Shown piece by piece: positions 34,737 through 46,820 of a stretch of DNA of 64,000 nt. Both the position numbers and the translations under genes were made by a program. The stretch covers positions 6,536,061 to 6,600,060 of the forward strand of contig NC_040013.1 in assembly GCF_000972845.2 (NCBI RefSeq). Direction: 5' to 3'. The notes below the pieces were generated by a model. The model ran no database searches. It was not told the DNA's origin and saw only the letters and a program-made list of their open reading frames with translations. Source of the DNA: Larimichthys crocea (lineage: Eukaryota; Chordata; Actinopteri; Sciaenidae). How positions within the stretch are numbered: the stretch's first letter is position 1; every line of letters starts with the position of its first letter.

Positions 34737-35356
34737 ACAAATTTAACTTTATTTATATAGCACCTTTCATACAGACTTGTAGCCCAAAGTGCTTCACAGA
34801 GCAGAGTAAAAACAGAAATAGACAACTAACAGTTCTTAAGGCAACAGAGCAGCTGCATAAAAACTAGAAATTAGAACAAAAGTAAAAAGCATAAAACTAC
34901 AACAATGAAACAAATAAAAAGTAAATTAAAACCAATAGGGTACAAAGCACAATTTAAGAACAGTTGCAGTGAAAGTAGATAAAAACCTGTACGATTAATA
35001 AGCACCAGAGATAAAAGTAACAGGGAATGATCAGGACCATAAAAACTCAGCAGTGAATGGCGAGGCACCTTAGGTAAAAGCCAAGTTTTAAGTTTAAAAA
35101 AAAAAATGCCTACAGAGGTGCAGTCCCTCAGATCCATAGGCAGGCTGTTCCAGAGACGGCGGCCGTAGTAACTAAAAGCGGCCTCACCAAACTTCTTTGT
35201 GGAGGTTCTGGGGACAACCAAGAGTCCAGATGCCGAGGATCTGAGGGACTTGCTTGGTACATTCTTTTGTAGCATGTCAAATAGGTACGTCGATGCCAGG
35301 CCATTCAGTGATTTAAAAACAGATAAGAGAATCTTAAAATCAATTCTACGTATATG
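34737..35356 (-). repeat. 5'-truncated L2-type LINE, 3' end
   Basis: The minus strand encodes the C-terminus of a LINE reverse transcriptase. It includes ILLSVFKSLNGLASTYL, then SLRSSASGLLVVPRT and FSYYGRRLWNSLPMDLR. The 3' end reads gtgaagcactttgggctaca and a gaaaggtgctatataaataaagtt tail, typical of fish L2/CR1-clade elements. The upstream part is missing. Confidence 0.8.
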
Positions 35357-35715
35357 CTAGATAGATAGATTGATACTTTATTGATCCCCGAAACACAAAA
35401 CAATAACACGCAATATATAAAAAGGCATGAGGTAGATAAGTTTAAAGTGGACAATATATAAAAAGGCATGAGGTAGATAAGTTTAAAGTGGATACAGTAT
35501 AAATATTATTAAAAGTCTAAGGGAAGAAAGAACATATAGTTCTATACAAAAGAAAAATATACATAAACTCTGTACAGTAACTTTGTGCAAACAAAATGTG
35601 CATTGTGCATTCTTAGTCACATAATGAGTCAGTGCAATTTATGTCCAAAATATCAACTTATCATTATAAAGTGTTATTGCAGTGGGCAAGAATGACTTTC
35701 TGTAGCAGTGCTATG
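35357..35715 (-). repeat. Second LINE 3' fragment with (ATCT)n tail
   Basis: The plus strand begins tagatagatagattgatactttattgatcccc, the inverse of a LINE 3' end and short-repeat tail. Further in, caagaatgactttctgtagc is also typical. It abuts the L2 fragment directly at 35356/35357, which suggests one inserted next to or into the other. Confidence 0.65.
35411..35492. repeat. Perfect 41-base tandem duplication
   Basis: Units 35411-35451 and 35452-35492 are identical (starting caatatataaaaaggcatga). The duplication is internal to the LINE fragment and must be recent, since no mismatch is seen. Confidence 0.95.
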
Positions 35716-38635
35716 CTATACATACCTTATATTTATAGTATATGAATACTGTTTATGGTATACTGTACATGTATACCGTTATTCTGCATTATATTGTGCG
35801 TTTTACTCACTCTAATCTAATCACAATAATCTAATGACGGTGCATTACGTCGTGAGATGAATGGACTTGCTTTAGTTAATAACAATACTACACAAAGTGG
35901 TTAAACCCTCACCCAGATAATCAACTAATTTTTTTTAAATAGCTGCAGATATGTTAATAAATCCTTAATTCAACATTATTTTTGATCAATTTTCTACTTT
36001 TTAAGGTTTTAATTTAAAGCTTTTTGACTTTTACAGTATTTTAATAACTTTTTCACCATAACTGAGCGCATCAGTTACTGGATGCTGATGCAGAAAATTA
36101 ATGTTCATTTAATTTTGCACTACTAATTTTATTGATCGCTCTCATCTCTGTATTTAACAGACTTGTGTGTACACATGTCTGGCGGACGTCGCTCACACAG
36201 ACTTGCCGACTGTCTGTTAGTGGTCACGTTTGAGGTTAGGTGCGTGTTATGAGTAGGTGTTTTAAGGTTATATAACATGTCACAGGTAGAAAACAGCATG
36301 TCAGCACGTCTGTTAAAAGGTGCCCGATCTGTGTATGTGTGTGTGTTTGCGAATGTGTGTGTGTGTGGTCGGTGAGTAGGTGGTGCTGCATGATGTTTAG
36401 AGGGTTCCCTGAACCTCATCGTTTGTCGCCGTCTTCCTTCCTGTTTCATTCTCTTTCACTTCCTGTCAGCTGACTCAGCCGGTGAATCTTGATCTGGTAA
36501 ACATCTGCCGCCTCTGCCACACTCACACACACACACACCCACCCACATACACTTGTTCGGTGTACTGTATGAAGCCACACAGTGATATATGCATGCACAT
36601 TCACACATAATGAAAGACACATCTACATCTTTCACACGTACACACACCTTTTTCACACCTTACACAACATAGCCTTTAAGGTCAACCAAAGTATGCAGCC
36701 TCACTGTGTATTAATGTAACTAAAGGTTTAAAAAGTAGTTTTATATAACTGCTAATGTGAGTTTCACACTCATGTGAGTATTTTAGTAACTCAAACTCGG
36801 CACGAATATCTTTAAAAAAAAAGAAAAGAACTACAGACAAAGAACTACAAAAAAAAAAAAGGAGAAGAGTGACAAAAAGGGGTTGGGACATTAGAAAAGA
36901 ACATAAATACGGAGCAAAAAGCAGAAAGGACACAAAGACTGAGCAAGAAAAGAGATGAAAAGCCGGCAAACGATGGAAGAAGAAAGGCAGGACAAGAGAG
37001 AGAAAGAGAAAACAAAGTTCAGCGCGTGGTGTGACGGAGAGAGAGAGCGAGAGAGAGAGAGAGAGAGAGAGATAAGGATGGGCAAAGAGACGGAAAGAGA
37101 GACAGAGAGATGGAGGAGGGGGGCAGAGAGATAAAGATAGCTGAAAGGAGGGAGATCCGTCAGCGTTTGTTTCCTCAGGATGTGGTTACCACGACGACAA
37201 AAAGGCAGAGAGGCAACATCACTACCCCCTGGTCTCATCTGACACCTGCAAGTGTGTGCGTGAGTGTGAAAGTCAGTGTGTGTGTGTATGTGTACGTGTG
37301 TTTCAGTGAGCAAATGAGTGTGTGTGTGTGTGTGAAAAAAAAAGGCTGTGATCTGTGTATGTGTGTGTGTCCATTTTGCTTTAAGTATGTGTGACAGACG
37401 TGTGTGTGTGCGCGCTGTGCGTGGGTTTGTGTGTGTGCTGTCAAAGGACACACAGCAAAGAGAGAGAGAGAGACACACACACACAGATAGGAAGGACTAT
37501 GTGAGAGGTTGACAATCTGAAGATCGGAAATAATTAGACAAACACTTGAGACAGTAGAGAGCGAAAGAGTGAAAAACAGTCTGAGAGAACAATGAAGAAA
37601 ATCAGAAGAACGACCAGGACCTGCAGACATGAACAACAGAAGACCAACATATGTGAAAAGGAAATTAAGCGCCAAGAACTGGTAAAAAAAAAAAAAAAAA
37701 TCAACCCTCAAAACGCATACAGTGTATTTGTCTCTTCATCTCATGTTCCTTCATTCTCTTTCTGACTCACTCGGCGTCCTATTTAGAGCAGAATGTGGTT
37801 TCAAGACAGAGAGACAGAAAGAAAAACCAAAGAAGACTTAAAGATTTACTGCACGCGATTTACATGACTGCACTTGAAGTGAATTTCTAAGATTATATTG
37901 TCAATCAAAGTAAAAACACTTAATGCACAAATGGTTTTGTTGAATGTGGCGTTGCGTTTGCTGGCAGACTGACCTTCTCTTTAGTTTCTTCTTCGTCTCC
38001 TACAGCGTCGGTTCAGCACAAGGCAATGTTTTTTACTGCAGACATTTTCAATCACAACTGATAATCTGTCACCTGTTTCTGATGGCAAACAAAACCAAAC
38101 TGTGTTGGACCGTGTCAGTGCGAATGCTATAAACCAGCAGCCTGCATGGCTAGCTTTTAGACAATGTACGGCAGCATGGTGCATGATTTATCAGAAAATT
38201 ACTTGCACGGTTCTCTTGTTACTTAAAACCAGCTACTTTTTTCCAACCCCTAATCATTACATCACACCTACAGAAAGTGCTGTACCGTAGTACTAAGTTG
38301 TTGTGCTACCATCATATTTAAGTGGGTACTCAAATTTTGAAGTTTTTACCCTACAGAAACTTTTCATAGTTATTAAATCTGTATAAATGCTTCGCCTGGC
38401 AGTATCTGCCTGACTTTCCGGTCTTTATCATAACTTCTGTCACAGAATTGATCATATTTCGTTTCTCACACAGTTCTAAAAATAGCCTGACTAAATACTA
38501 TTACGGAAATGTCTCAATCATGTTTCAAATTTCGAATTACAAAACTTGTGTACTAAACATGTGTACTCCATCTTGTTGAGTAGTACTACTGCTAATGTTG
38601 CATTTATGTGTTATGTTTCTGTCTGTCTTCTGTAG
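35716..38635. other. Upstream region of the ELM2-SANT gene
   Basis: No coding exon was recognised. It holds (GT)n and (CA)n runs around 36330-36370 and 36520-36540, and a (GA)n tract at 37037-37072 in a long purine-rich stretch (36880-37160). Untranslated first exons of the gene at 38.6 kb probably lie here or further upstream. Confidence 0.5.
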
Positions 38636-38663
38636 GCACTCTAGCTACATCCGACGAGCCACC

Positions 38664-41600
38664 ATGGACGACCGTTCATCCACCCAATCCTTCTCCAACC
38701 TCCACCACCATCGCCATCGCCCGCCTTTTCACCTCACTCTGCCCAGCCTTCAAAGCCCCGAACTGGGTTACCCGTCCTCTCAGCCTGCCCTGGACACGCT
38801 GGAGCAATATGGAAGTAGAGGAGAAGAATCCACGACCTCCTTCCCGACTTCGAGCACCTCTTCCGTGGGAAGGAGGGCGAGCAGTGGGGGTGACAGGGGC
38901 TTGTTAAACACAAGCGGTTTGGATGGAGATGCTAACCTGGGAGGCCATCTTGACGGAGAAAGCGGGATAAGCAGCCATTTTTCTGACACTTGGTATGGCG
39001 GTAGTAAAAAAGAGGAAGTTTGGGAGGATGGGGAGAGTTGTGAAAGCACTGCAGACGATTTTTATAGTAAAGGCGATTGCTACAATCACGCAAATGATGT
39101 TTTTTACACCACAAATTGTGGCAACGAGGAAGGAGTCAGGCGTAAAGTCAGAGCAAACTATAATAATTATGCCCATGTTGGCTACGAAGCTAAAAGTGAG
39201 ACAGTTTACAACAGGGAGGCTAACGTTAGCCACTTTACTAAACAACCTACTTCCTTCAACAGGAGTACGACAGGAAGCTTTAGTGACAACAGTGTAGATT
39301 ATTGCAGGACCGATTCAAGAGTGAGTGATAATTATTTAGGTAGAGAAGAGGATTATGGGTCCAGCTGTGGCTCAGGTGAGGATCAGCTTCAACCGGCAGA
39401 GGTTGAGGGACCCTGGCTGAGTGTTTCTCCCTCGAGTCAGACCGGAGAGAGCAGATGGAGAGGAACAGCAGACGCCTACAGTTTGGCCTCAGGATGTCTA
39501 CCGCCTATTGGCATCAGCAGTGGGACGTACACTCAGAAACTGGACTCCTTTTCTGAGGCCTTCCTTTCCCAGCGAAAGAGAAGATTCCCTATGATCACTA
39601 GCAGGGATTCCTCTGGACAGATCTGGGAATTTGGTGAAGGGAGAGGAGAAAGCCCCGGAGTGGCAAAGTCAAGGCACAGCTGTGCTTTTGATTCAGACTA
39701 CCTTCCTCCCTCGTCGTCTTCCCCCGCTCACCCTTCTCATGCGTCTTTCCCCTCTCCACCCACATCATCTCACCTCATGTCTTCAGTTCTTAGTCCTCCT
39801 CCCACACCTCTACCCCCTCCTTCTCACTCGCCCTCCAAAATGGACTCTCCCGGCGCATTCAGCGGCACCGGACATTCAGTGTCCCAGGGTGGGGAATCAC
39901 TTGGTACGCTCCAGTTTTTCCCTTCCCGCTTTCAGCCACTTCCGTCGATCCATTCCTCTGGGATGATATGGAAGCTTCCCCTGCTGCCACACAGTTTCCC
40001 TCAGTCGTCAGGCGACCCGAGCAGCATCGAGGGCAACCACCTGAGATCTTCTCATGGTGGTGACTGTGGCAACATCACAGGTGAGGTTTGCATTTTTGTG
40101 AATGAAAGCATGATAGTGGGAAAGAAAAAATTGTTAACGTTTGTCTTGAGTTTATGTGAGCTATCTGACAGAGAAAAAAATCCCTGAAAAAGAGTACTAT
40201 GAAATAATAGTTACTAAGAAAAACAACAACTTCACAGGTAATACCCACATGTAAATTTACGGGACATGTGGGTTTTCGAAGGTGAGCTTATGAAATTTCC
40301 TATTTCCCCTATGCAAATGAGGTTTTCACTTTTCACATTTTCATGTATGAAACCATTTTTGGTACTATTTTACACCATGTGAAACATGAACTGTGTCACC
40401 TGTGACAACCAGCTCCATTCATGTGTGGATTTTCACAAGAACTACTAAATGTTTCCAGATAAACAGATTCATATTTTATCTTGCGTAACGCCTTCCTGTC
40501 TGAATAAATATCTGCGTAGATAAGTGATGTTTGTGACTTTTTAAAAACATTTTTCCTCTCTCGTTCTGTCTGGCTTTCTGACTACATCATGGCAATACCA
40601 TTGACGGCCCTGTATTTTCTCATGCTTCTATCTATCTTCTATCCTGTTTTTACAGTCTCGCAAAACGTCCTCCAGTCTCCAGAATCGTCATTCCTCACTT
40701 CGCTCCACCCAGCCAGTACCCTCTGTCCGTCCAATACTCCATCCCTCCTTCCATCCTTTCATCTTCCCTCTCATCCATCTCACGTTTCCGGGCAACATTA
40801 TGAGGCAACGGAAAAGATAGCACCTTATGTGGTGAGCCAGAAAGTAAAGAACGGACCGGTCAATCTGAACCAACCACGGCTACAACTACAACAACTACAG
40901 GTACAGTGCGACACTTTTTGAGCAAGAAACAGTACACTTGTGGTTTTCCTTTTTGCTGGGTGTGAAACAAGAAAAGCGATAATACTTTATGCAATGCTGA
41001 GACATTCAGGTGACCCGTTGGTGTGTATTCTCCACTAGATGGCGTAATGCGATTTTTAGCCAAGCAAAATTCTATCTAGTACTTTGGTTTATTGACAAAC
41101 AACTACTTGTTGTTTTGTTCTAATTATGAAATGTTAGTATGCTAAGCCAATATATACCTGCATGTTAGCATGCTGATGTGCTGATGTGCAACATCTCACC
41201 CCGCCACCTCTCTCTCTTGTCGTGTGTCAACCGAGTTGCTTTGTTTATTAGCAAATATTGTATAATGTAACTGTAAACGTGCGCACATCACTCCTGTTCT
41301 TAAATCCCTTCATTGGCTTCCTGTCCTTTATAGAATAGATTTTAAATTTTTAACATTTGTTTTTAAAGCTCTTAACGGTCTCGCCCCTTCATATTTATCT
41401 GAGCTTTTAAATGTCCGCAATCCTGCTAGAGCTCTGAGGTCTGAAGATCAACTGCCGCTGGAAGTACCCAGGTCAAAATACAAACACTGGGGTGACCGAG
41501 CGTTTTCCGTTGCCGCCCCCAGGCTCTGGAATAAGCTCCCCGTCGAGATGCGTCTCGTTTCTGACCTGGGCCTTTTTAAATCCAAGCTAAAAACCCACTT

Positions 41601-44600
41601 ATTTAGGATGGCTTTTAACACCCAGTAGTATGATGACATTTTTATCATTTCTTATTCGATTTTGTTGCATTTTATTGTTTTTATTGTTTTTATTTTGTTT
41701 GTTTTTTACCTATTGTTCTCGTTATTTATTGTCTACTGTAAAGCACATTTACATTTACATTTACATTTAATCTTGGAGGCCAGAGACATAGATATGACGA
41801 ATCCCAGATAGATACACTACAATTGTTCTCCTTCACAGATATTCATTGTTGCAGGTAAACATTAAACTTCATGTCCCACAGCGATGTGACTTTTTTTTCA
41901 GCATATCAGTACAGAGTTTCAAGGTCAATCTTGCAATGACTTGCAAAGCTAATTGATCGTGTTTTTTAGATAATAAATGTGGTTTAACATCACCTTGGGT
42001 TTCCCCTTGTTTTCTTTCAGGTTCTTCTTTCTATTTTTTAGGCTTTCTCATAATCAGTCAGGAAGAACCAATCTGTTGACTCTTTGATCCTCTAGTTTAG
42101 CAGGGTGTATCCGAGTCAGAACCATCTGTTAAGTACATAAAGAAAAGTATTCGCGCAGGCTTTATGAGTTGACACAAAGTAAAACACATATTTAGACGGT
42201 TTCAAGCTCTTCTTTATGAAACACATCTCAAAAGCCGCATTTTCGCACTTGGTTCGTGCATTGTCGTCACTCTTCCATCATCAAAACCCAGGAGACGGGG
42301 TTGTGAGGTAGCAACACTCGCTACAGCTGGAAAAGCCGAGAGGACGCAGTAGGCGCAGTGGCTGTCTGTTAAGAAATCTTGTTAGGTTCCAACTGCGTTA
42401 CTGCTTCTAAAACCACAGTCTTAGTCTTAGGTTTTATTTTTAGATGTAGTGTGTGAGTGAAACAGAGTGAGTTTTTGAAAAGCTATTCGAGGACACGGTG
42501 AGGCGAGCTATTTCTCCTGCTTCAGTTTAGCTTAAAATACAGTTTTGAGGACTTGCTGTTTGTTTGCCTGCTCTGATGTCTCCAGAACTACATAAGAAAA
42601 TATTAGGTCTGTCTAAATACTTCCACTTTTTGAACTTAAGTTGCACACACTCCATTTGTCTTTCTGTTTTTGACTGTGTATTATTCCAGAAAGGACAAGA
42701 CAAACAGTGGAAATGATTTTATCCTCGTGTTCTTACAGCAACAAACTTCCCAGAGATACACTGGAACTCCATTTCCAAGTATCCTTCGCTCCAGGGGTCA
42801 AAAGAGGGGTCGCTACACTCCTCGGCCCCTTTTGAATCCTCTGCGCAGGGGGAGGGGGCTGTACTCGTCCCTCTCATCACTTCAACTCAGAGATGAAACA
42901 GCGTGCGGAGAAGAGGATGAGGGCGATGTGTTACCGTGAGTAAAATGCTGAAAGAAAATGTGTTTGCTACTTTTTGAGTTTTAAGTTAGGCCAGGAGCCA
43001 AATAATAAAGTTATTAAGTTATTGTTTTTGCTGTAGATCTAGATTGGACTGCAGTTGCAAGATTGTGTTTTTAATATATTGCATGTATTTTCATGCAAAT
43101 TCAGATCCACAGGTGAAGGTGCAGGTGAAACAAATCTGTAATTTAAAAATACATTTACACAACACAAGTATTGCTTTTTTTCACTTTCTTCTTTTCACTT
43201 TCCCACCTCCTCCTCCTCTTCCTTTCCAGGTATGTCAACGTCGGTCCTGATTTTCAAGCAGAGCTTCCTCCATGCTTTGCACGTGGCAAGGGGCTGGAGG
43301 TGTGGTCACCAAAGGAGGAATCGCCTTGGGAACAGTTGCTTTGGAAACCGTGGGACGAGCTGGAGGAGAGTACCAACTTACAAGACCGAGGTAGATGACA
43401 TCCCAAAATAAAGCTCTTTTTTTTTTACAGCCCCCAACACCAAAAACTGAATAGGAGATGAATCAAATGTTTTAGTGTAACATGATGAACCGTATGATGA
43501 AATGTCGACCCTGTTCATTGTTAATCACGCTAACTGCTGATGTTTTCTGTTTGCGTGCATGAACAGTGGGGACGCTGTTGTCCATGTGTAGTTCCAGCTG
43601 TTTACCAGGAGGGGGCAGTAACACAGAGCTGGCTCTGCACTGTCTGCACTACTGTCAGGGGAACACAATGGTAATACTGACAGCCTTTCTTTTTTTTCTT
43701 CTTCATCAATTCTTTTACCTTGCACTCCATCGTTTCATCATTCCTCCACCCGTCACGACTTACTTCCACGCATCATTATTCACCTACTCGTTCCCTTTTG
43801 GCATTTCCTTTCCGGTTAATTCTCCCTGCCATTGCATGCTTCATCTTTATGTTCTCTACCCCACCATCCCTCTCTCCTGTGCAGGCCACGCTGGAGATGC
43901 TGCTGTTCTCACAGCCCTCACCGACAGGAGACTACCACTACTCTGGTAAACCTTTGACCTCACTAAAGGACAATTACTAAATTAATTTTTTGGCTTGATT
44001 GCTGATATTTTACCTGAGTGAATTCAGGTGAATTCAAATCGAGCAGAAACAGAAAGAGAAGTTCAAGGAACTAAAAATGTTTTGCACTGAAAGAAGTTTA
44101 CAACAGTTTACAACAGTCAAAATGTGACTCAAAGGAGCAACCTTTCCCACTGTACAGACAGTGGCAGCCTTTGTAGAAACCCAAACCTCCTGTTCCTTTC
44201 ATCACATGTCCCCCACACCCTTCTCTGTTCCTCTGTCTGTTGCTTTTAAATTTAAATCCACCGAGGACCATGTAAAGCACAGAGTAGACATTGTTCTGCA
44301 TGCTGGTGTACACTCATGTGGGCTACCTCACAACAGCATTTAGATGTCTGAAATCTCTGGCATGCCCCAGGACCCCTGCTCAAGCAAGGTGCATGCAAGT
44401 TTCATTATTAAAACAGACAGTCAGCAGCGTTAGACTCATTACCTCAGACTCTACTCTCGCAGCGAGTCACGCATCGCAGCATGACCTGTTGGCATTTGTT
44501 TTCATTGTTACTCATGCCCTCTTCCCGCCTCACCTCTCCTCTCTCTCTCTCTGTCTCTGTAGGTAGTGATTCTTGGACAGACAGTGAAAAGAGTCTCTTC

Positions 44601-46313
44601 AGTGCAGCTCTGGGAACTTACGGAAAAGAGTTTTCGCTCATACAGAAAATGGTATAGCTGTTATTCATGCATTTCCTGTTGTTCATGCTGCATTCTTTGA
44701 GTGCTTTCCTTTTCTAATCTGACTCTGATCAAATAGTTGAAACAATACAGAAGGAATGAACTGTGTAGCCAGGGCCACAACTGTGCTAAACCAGTCTTAT
44801 TCTCATTATGGAGATGCCAGAAGCCAGAGAAAATACTCATTACCTCCCTTACAGTCACCTGAAGGTGGCAGTTACTGTACGTCTTCCCTCTGTAGTCTAT
44901 AATTTGTGTGTCACTCCAGATCCACTGGTTACCTTGATTAAAGCTTAGCACTCCCACAGCACACTGTGCACAGTGGAAATGACCGAATAAAAGGCTGGAA
45001 ACATCGTTTTAAAGCGAGCTAATAGATCTGGAATCAAGCTGAGGTAAATGTCGAAGAAGTTACATTTGATTTACTATGTGTGTGTTTGCAGGTGAAGACC
45101 AAGACCGCGTGTCAGTGTGTTGAATTTTTCTACCTGAGTAAGAGGATCCAGGACAAGCAGAAGAAACAGAAGGAGGAAGAGGAGAGTAAACAAGGAGAGA
45201 TGGAGCAGCAAAAAAGTGTAAGAAACATCTAAAAGAAGCAGTCGGCTCTAGTTAAAAATCTGTTTGCCTCTTGTAAAGACGTCCCTGCTGCTCACTGATG
45301 TTTCCTCTTTCGGTCTTCCTCCCTTTTCCTGTTGTTGATCTATTCCCATGATGCTTTGTGGCCTCCACTGTGTCATGCATTCTGATCCCAGACAGATGAG
45401 CCTCAAATAGAAGAGTGTGTTTGGCAGAAGAAAGAATGTGGCGCATTTGTGTCGTTGCATCGAGTTAATTGCATTTAATGTTGTGGAATGTGGCCCGAAC
45501 GAGCGAGTCAAAGCACGGCAGCTTACAATTGGTCCTCTTGTCACAGATAACGCCCACCTGTCAGCCAGTGAACCGACAGTTTGGTCTGGAGGAGGCAGTT
45601 CCCGTGCCTTCATTGGCCAGCTTCTTCCCCTGCAAGCTGTGTGGCAAGTGAGTAGGACCAGTCATGCTAGAGGAGGCTGCAACTCTCTCTGAGTCTGGCT
45701 TCAGGGTGAACCAACAGATGGTTTCAATTTCAAGTCTTCTTCTACAATCGTCTCTTTCTGTTTCCTCTTTCCCTGCAACAGGATGTTCTACAAGATCAAG
45801 TCCCGCAATGCTCACATGAAGATCCATCGCCAGCCGCAGGAGGATTGGACCGACAGGCGGCTGCAGCACCAGCTCCTCGCCCAGCGTCTGGCTCTCAGTC
45901 GTACCACCAACATCATACCCACCGTAGGCGGTGCTCTTCTCCCTCCCCAGGTTCCAGCTCGGTCCTTTTCCTCCTCTGGCCTCCCTGCAACCCCGAGCAA
46001 CAACAGCAATGCAGACAGTGTCCTCAACTCTGTAACCAGTAGCAACGCCCTCGCTCCCAGCAATACCAGTGTCCTAGATCCCAGCACCGTCGTAGCATAT
46101 AGCAACATCGCTGTGTCAAACTCTCATGTAATCACTAATATTGATGGCGGAGACTCGAATCAAAGAGAGCCCACCACTGTCTTACCTTTCCACCAGACAT
46201 GGGGCTCATTTGGACACGGTCCTGACCCCGTTACCTTCTACTGCACCACAGAAGGGAAAGATGATGTAGCAGCTGGGGCAGTGGGGGGAAAGGAGTCAAT
46301 CAACTGGCCTTAG
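38664..46313 (+). CDS. ELM2-SANT domain protein with C-terminal C2H2 finger (TRERF1/ZNF541/MIDEAS family)
   Basis: Proteins of this family are nuclear scaffolds that recruit HDAC1/2 through the ELM2-SANT module. Coding exons are 38664-40080 (exon begins at acceptor 38636), 40656-40900, 42739-42935, 43230-43390, 43567-43670, 43885-43945, 44563-44651, 45092-45217, 45547-45647 and 45782-46313. Phases are consistent and give 1010 residues. The ATG has a strong context, gccaccATGg. Residues 1-600 are low-complexity, Ser/Pro/Gly/Asn-rich, without recognisable fingers. ELM2 starts at YVNVGPDFQAELP (621-633), with LWKPW and PGGGSNTELALHCLH following, and ends about 722. SANT spans about 733-776 (from WTDSEKSLF to FFYLSKR). 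A charged helix (KKQKEEEESKQ) follows. A classical finger lies at 827-851, with C829, C832, H845 and H849. Residues after 851 are Ser/Asn-rich. Which of the three paralogue groups it belongs to I cannot settle; the finger favours TRERF1 or ZNF541 over MIDEAS. Confidence 0.88.
41284..41770 (+). repeat. 5'-truncated L2-type LINE 3' end inside an intron
   Basis: An uninterrupted 114-codon frame (41284-41625) ends at TAG 41626-41628. It encodes the C-terminus of a LINE reverse transcriptase: ITPVLKSLHWLPVLYRI, FKALNGLAPSYLSELL, DRAFSVAAPRLWNKLPVEMR and FKSKLKTHLFRMAF. The tail is a T-rich 3' UTR and (ACATTT)n near 41742-41768. It lies in the intron between 40900 and 42739, in the sense direction of the host gene. 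The intact frame suggests a fairly young insertion. Confidence 0.88.
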
Positions 46314-46374
46314 TGTTTAACTCGCCTAAGCATTACCACCACCAGCAGTGTTTTCAATTCAAACTAACGTTTAA

Positions 46375-46681
46375 AGGTCCAGTGTGTCCAATTTAAGCGT
46401 CTCTATCTACATATAATACGGCAGAGATGAAATATAATATACATAACTGTTTTTTCATCAGTGTGTATTCACCTGAAAATAAGATTTGTTGTGTTTTTGT
46501 TAGCTTAGATTGAGCCTTTTACATCTGCAGAAGCAGCAGGTCCGCTTCCACAGAGTCCTCCATGTTTCTACAGTAGCCCACAAAGGACAAAATAAACACT
46601 GGCTCCAGGTAGGGCCTTTTGTGTTTTTTTGTAGCCATAGCAGTTTCTTCTTCTTCAGACTAGATGCCACTAAATCTTAGA
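46375..46681 (+). repeat. MITE-like dispersed repeat, copy 2
   Basis: It starts aggtccagtgtgt, contains the tattcacctgaaaataaga and agtcctccatgtttctac blocks, and ends near gatgccactaaatcttag, the inverted partner end. It is the longest of the three copies in the window. Confidence 0.8.
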
Positions 46682-46799
46682 GTCAAACTTAAATGCTTTT
46701 TTCAAACATATTTTTTCGACAACATGCGCTTGTTTTTGTTGTAAATTGTGTAATTAAGCATGTTACATATTTAAATGTTTCTTATACGTTTGACATTTG

Positions 46800-46805
46800 A
46801 ATAAA
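46800..46805 (+). promoter_or_regulatory. Polyadenylation signal of the ELM2-SANT gene
   Basis: An AATAAA hexamer lies 487 bases after the stop codon. It is the first clear plus-strand AATAAA after the dispersed repeat; an earlier aaataaac within the repeat (near 46589) is also possible. Confidence 0.5.
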
Positions 46806-46820
46806 ATTTGTAACCCTGAG

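Larger units (their letters stand above)
46314..46820 (+). other. 3' UTR of the ELM2-SANT gene
   Basis: It runs from the stop at 46311-46313 to an AATAAA at 46800-46805. Most of its length is the MITE-like repeat at 46375-46681, so the transcript end seems to have absorbed a transposon. Confidence 0.65.

Noticed and set aside
37560..37685. Possible short coding exon (atgaagaaaatcagaagaac) before a GTAAAA at 37683
   Set aside because: The donor is weak and followed by a long A run, the peptide is low-complexity and basic, and it has no link to the ELM2-SANT frame.
37235..37711. Minus-strand frames of 158 and 197 codons at 36.9-37.7 kb
   Set aside because: They arise from GA- and GT-rich simple sequence read in antisense (Ser/Leu and Thr/His runs). 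No domain or splice structure is seen.
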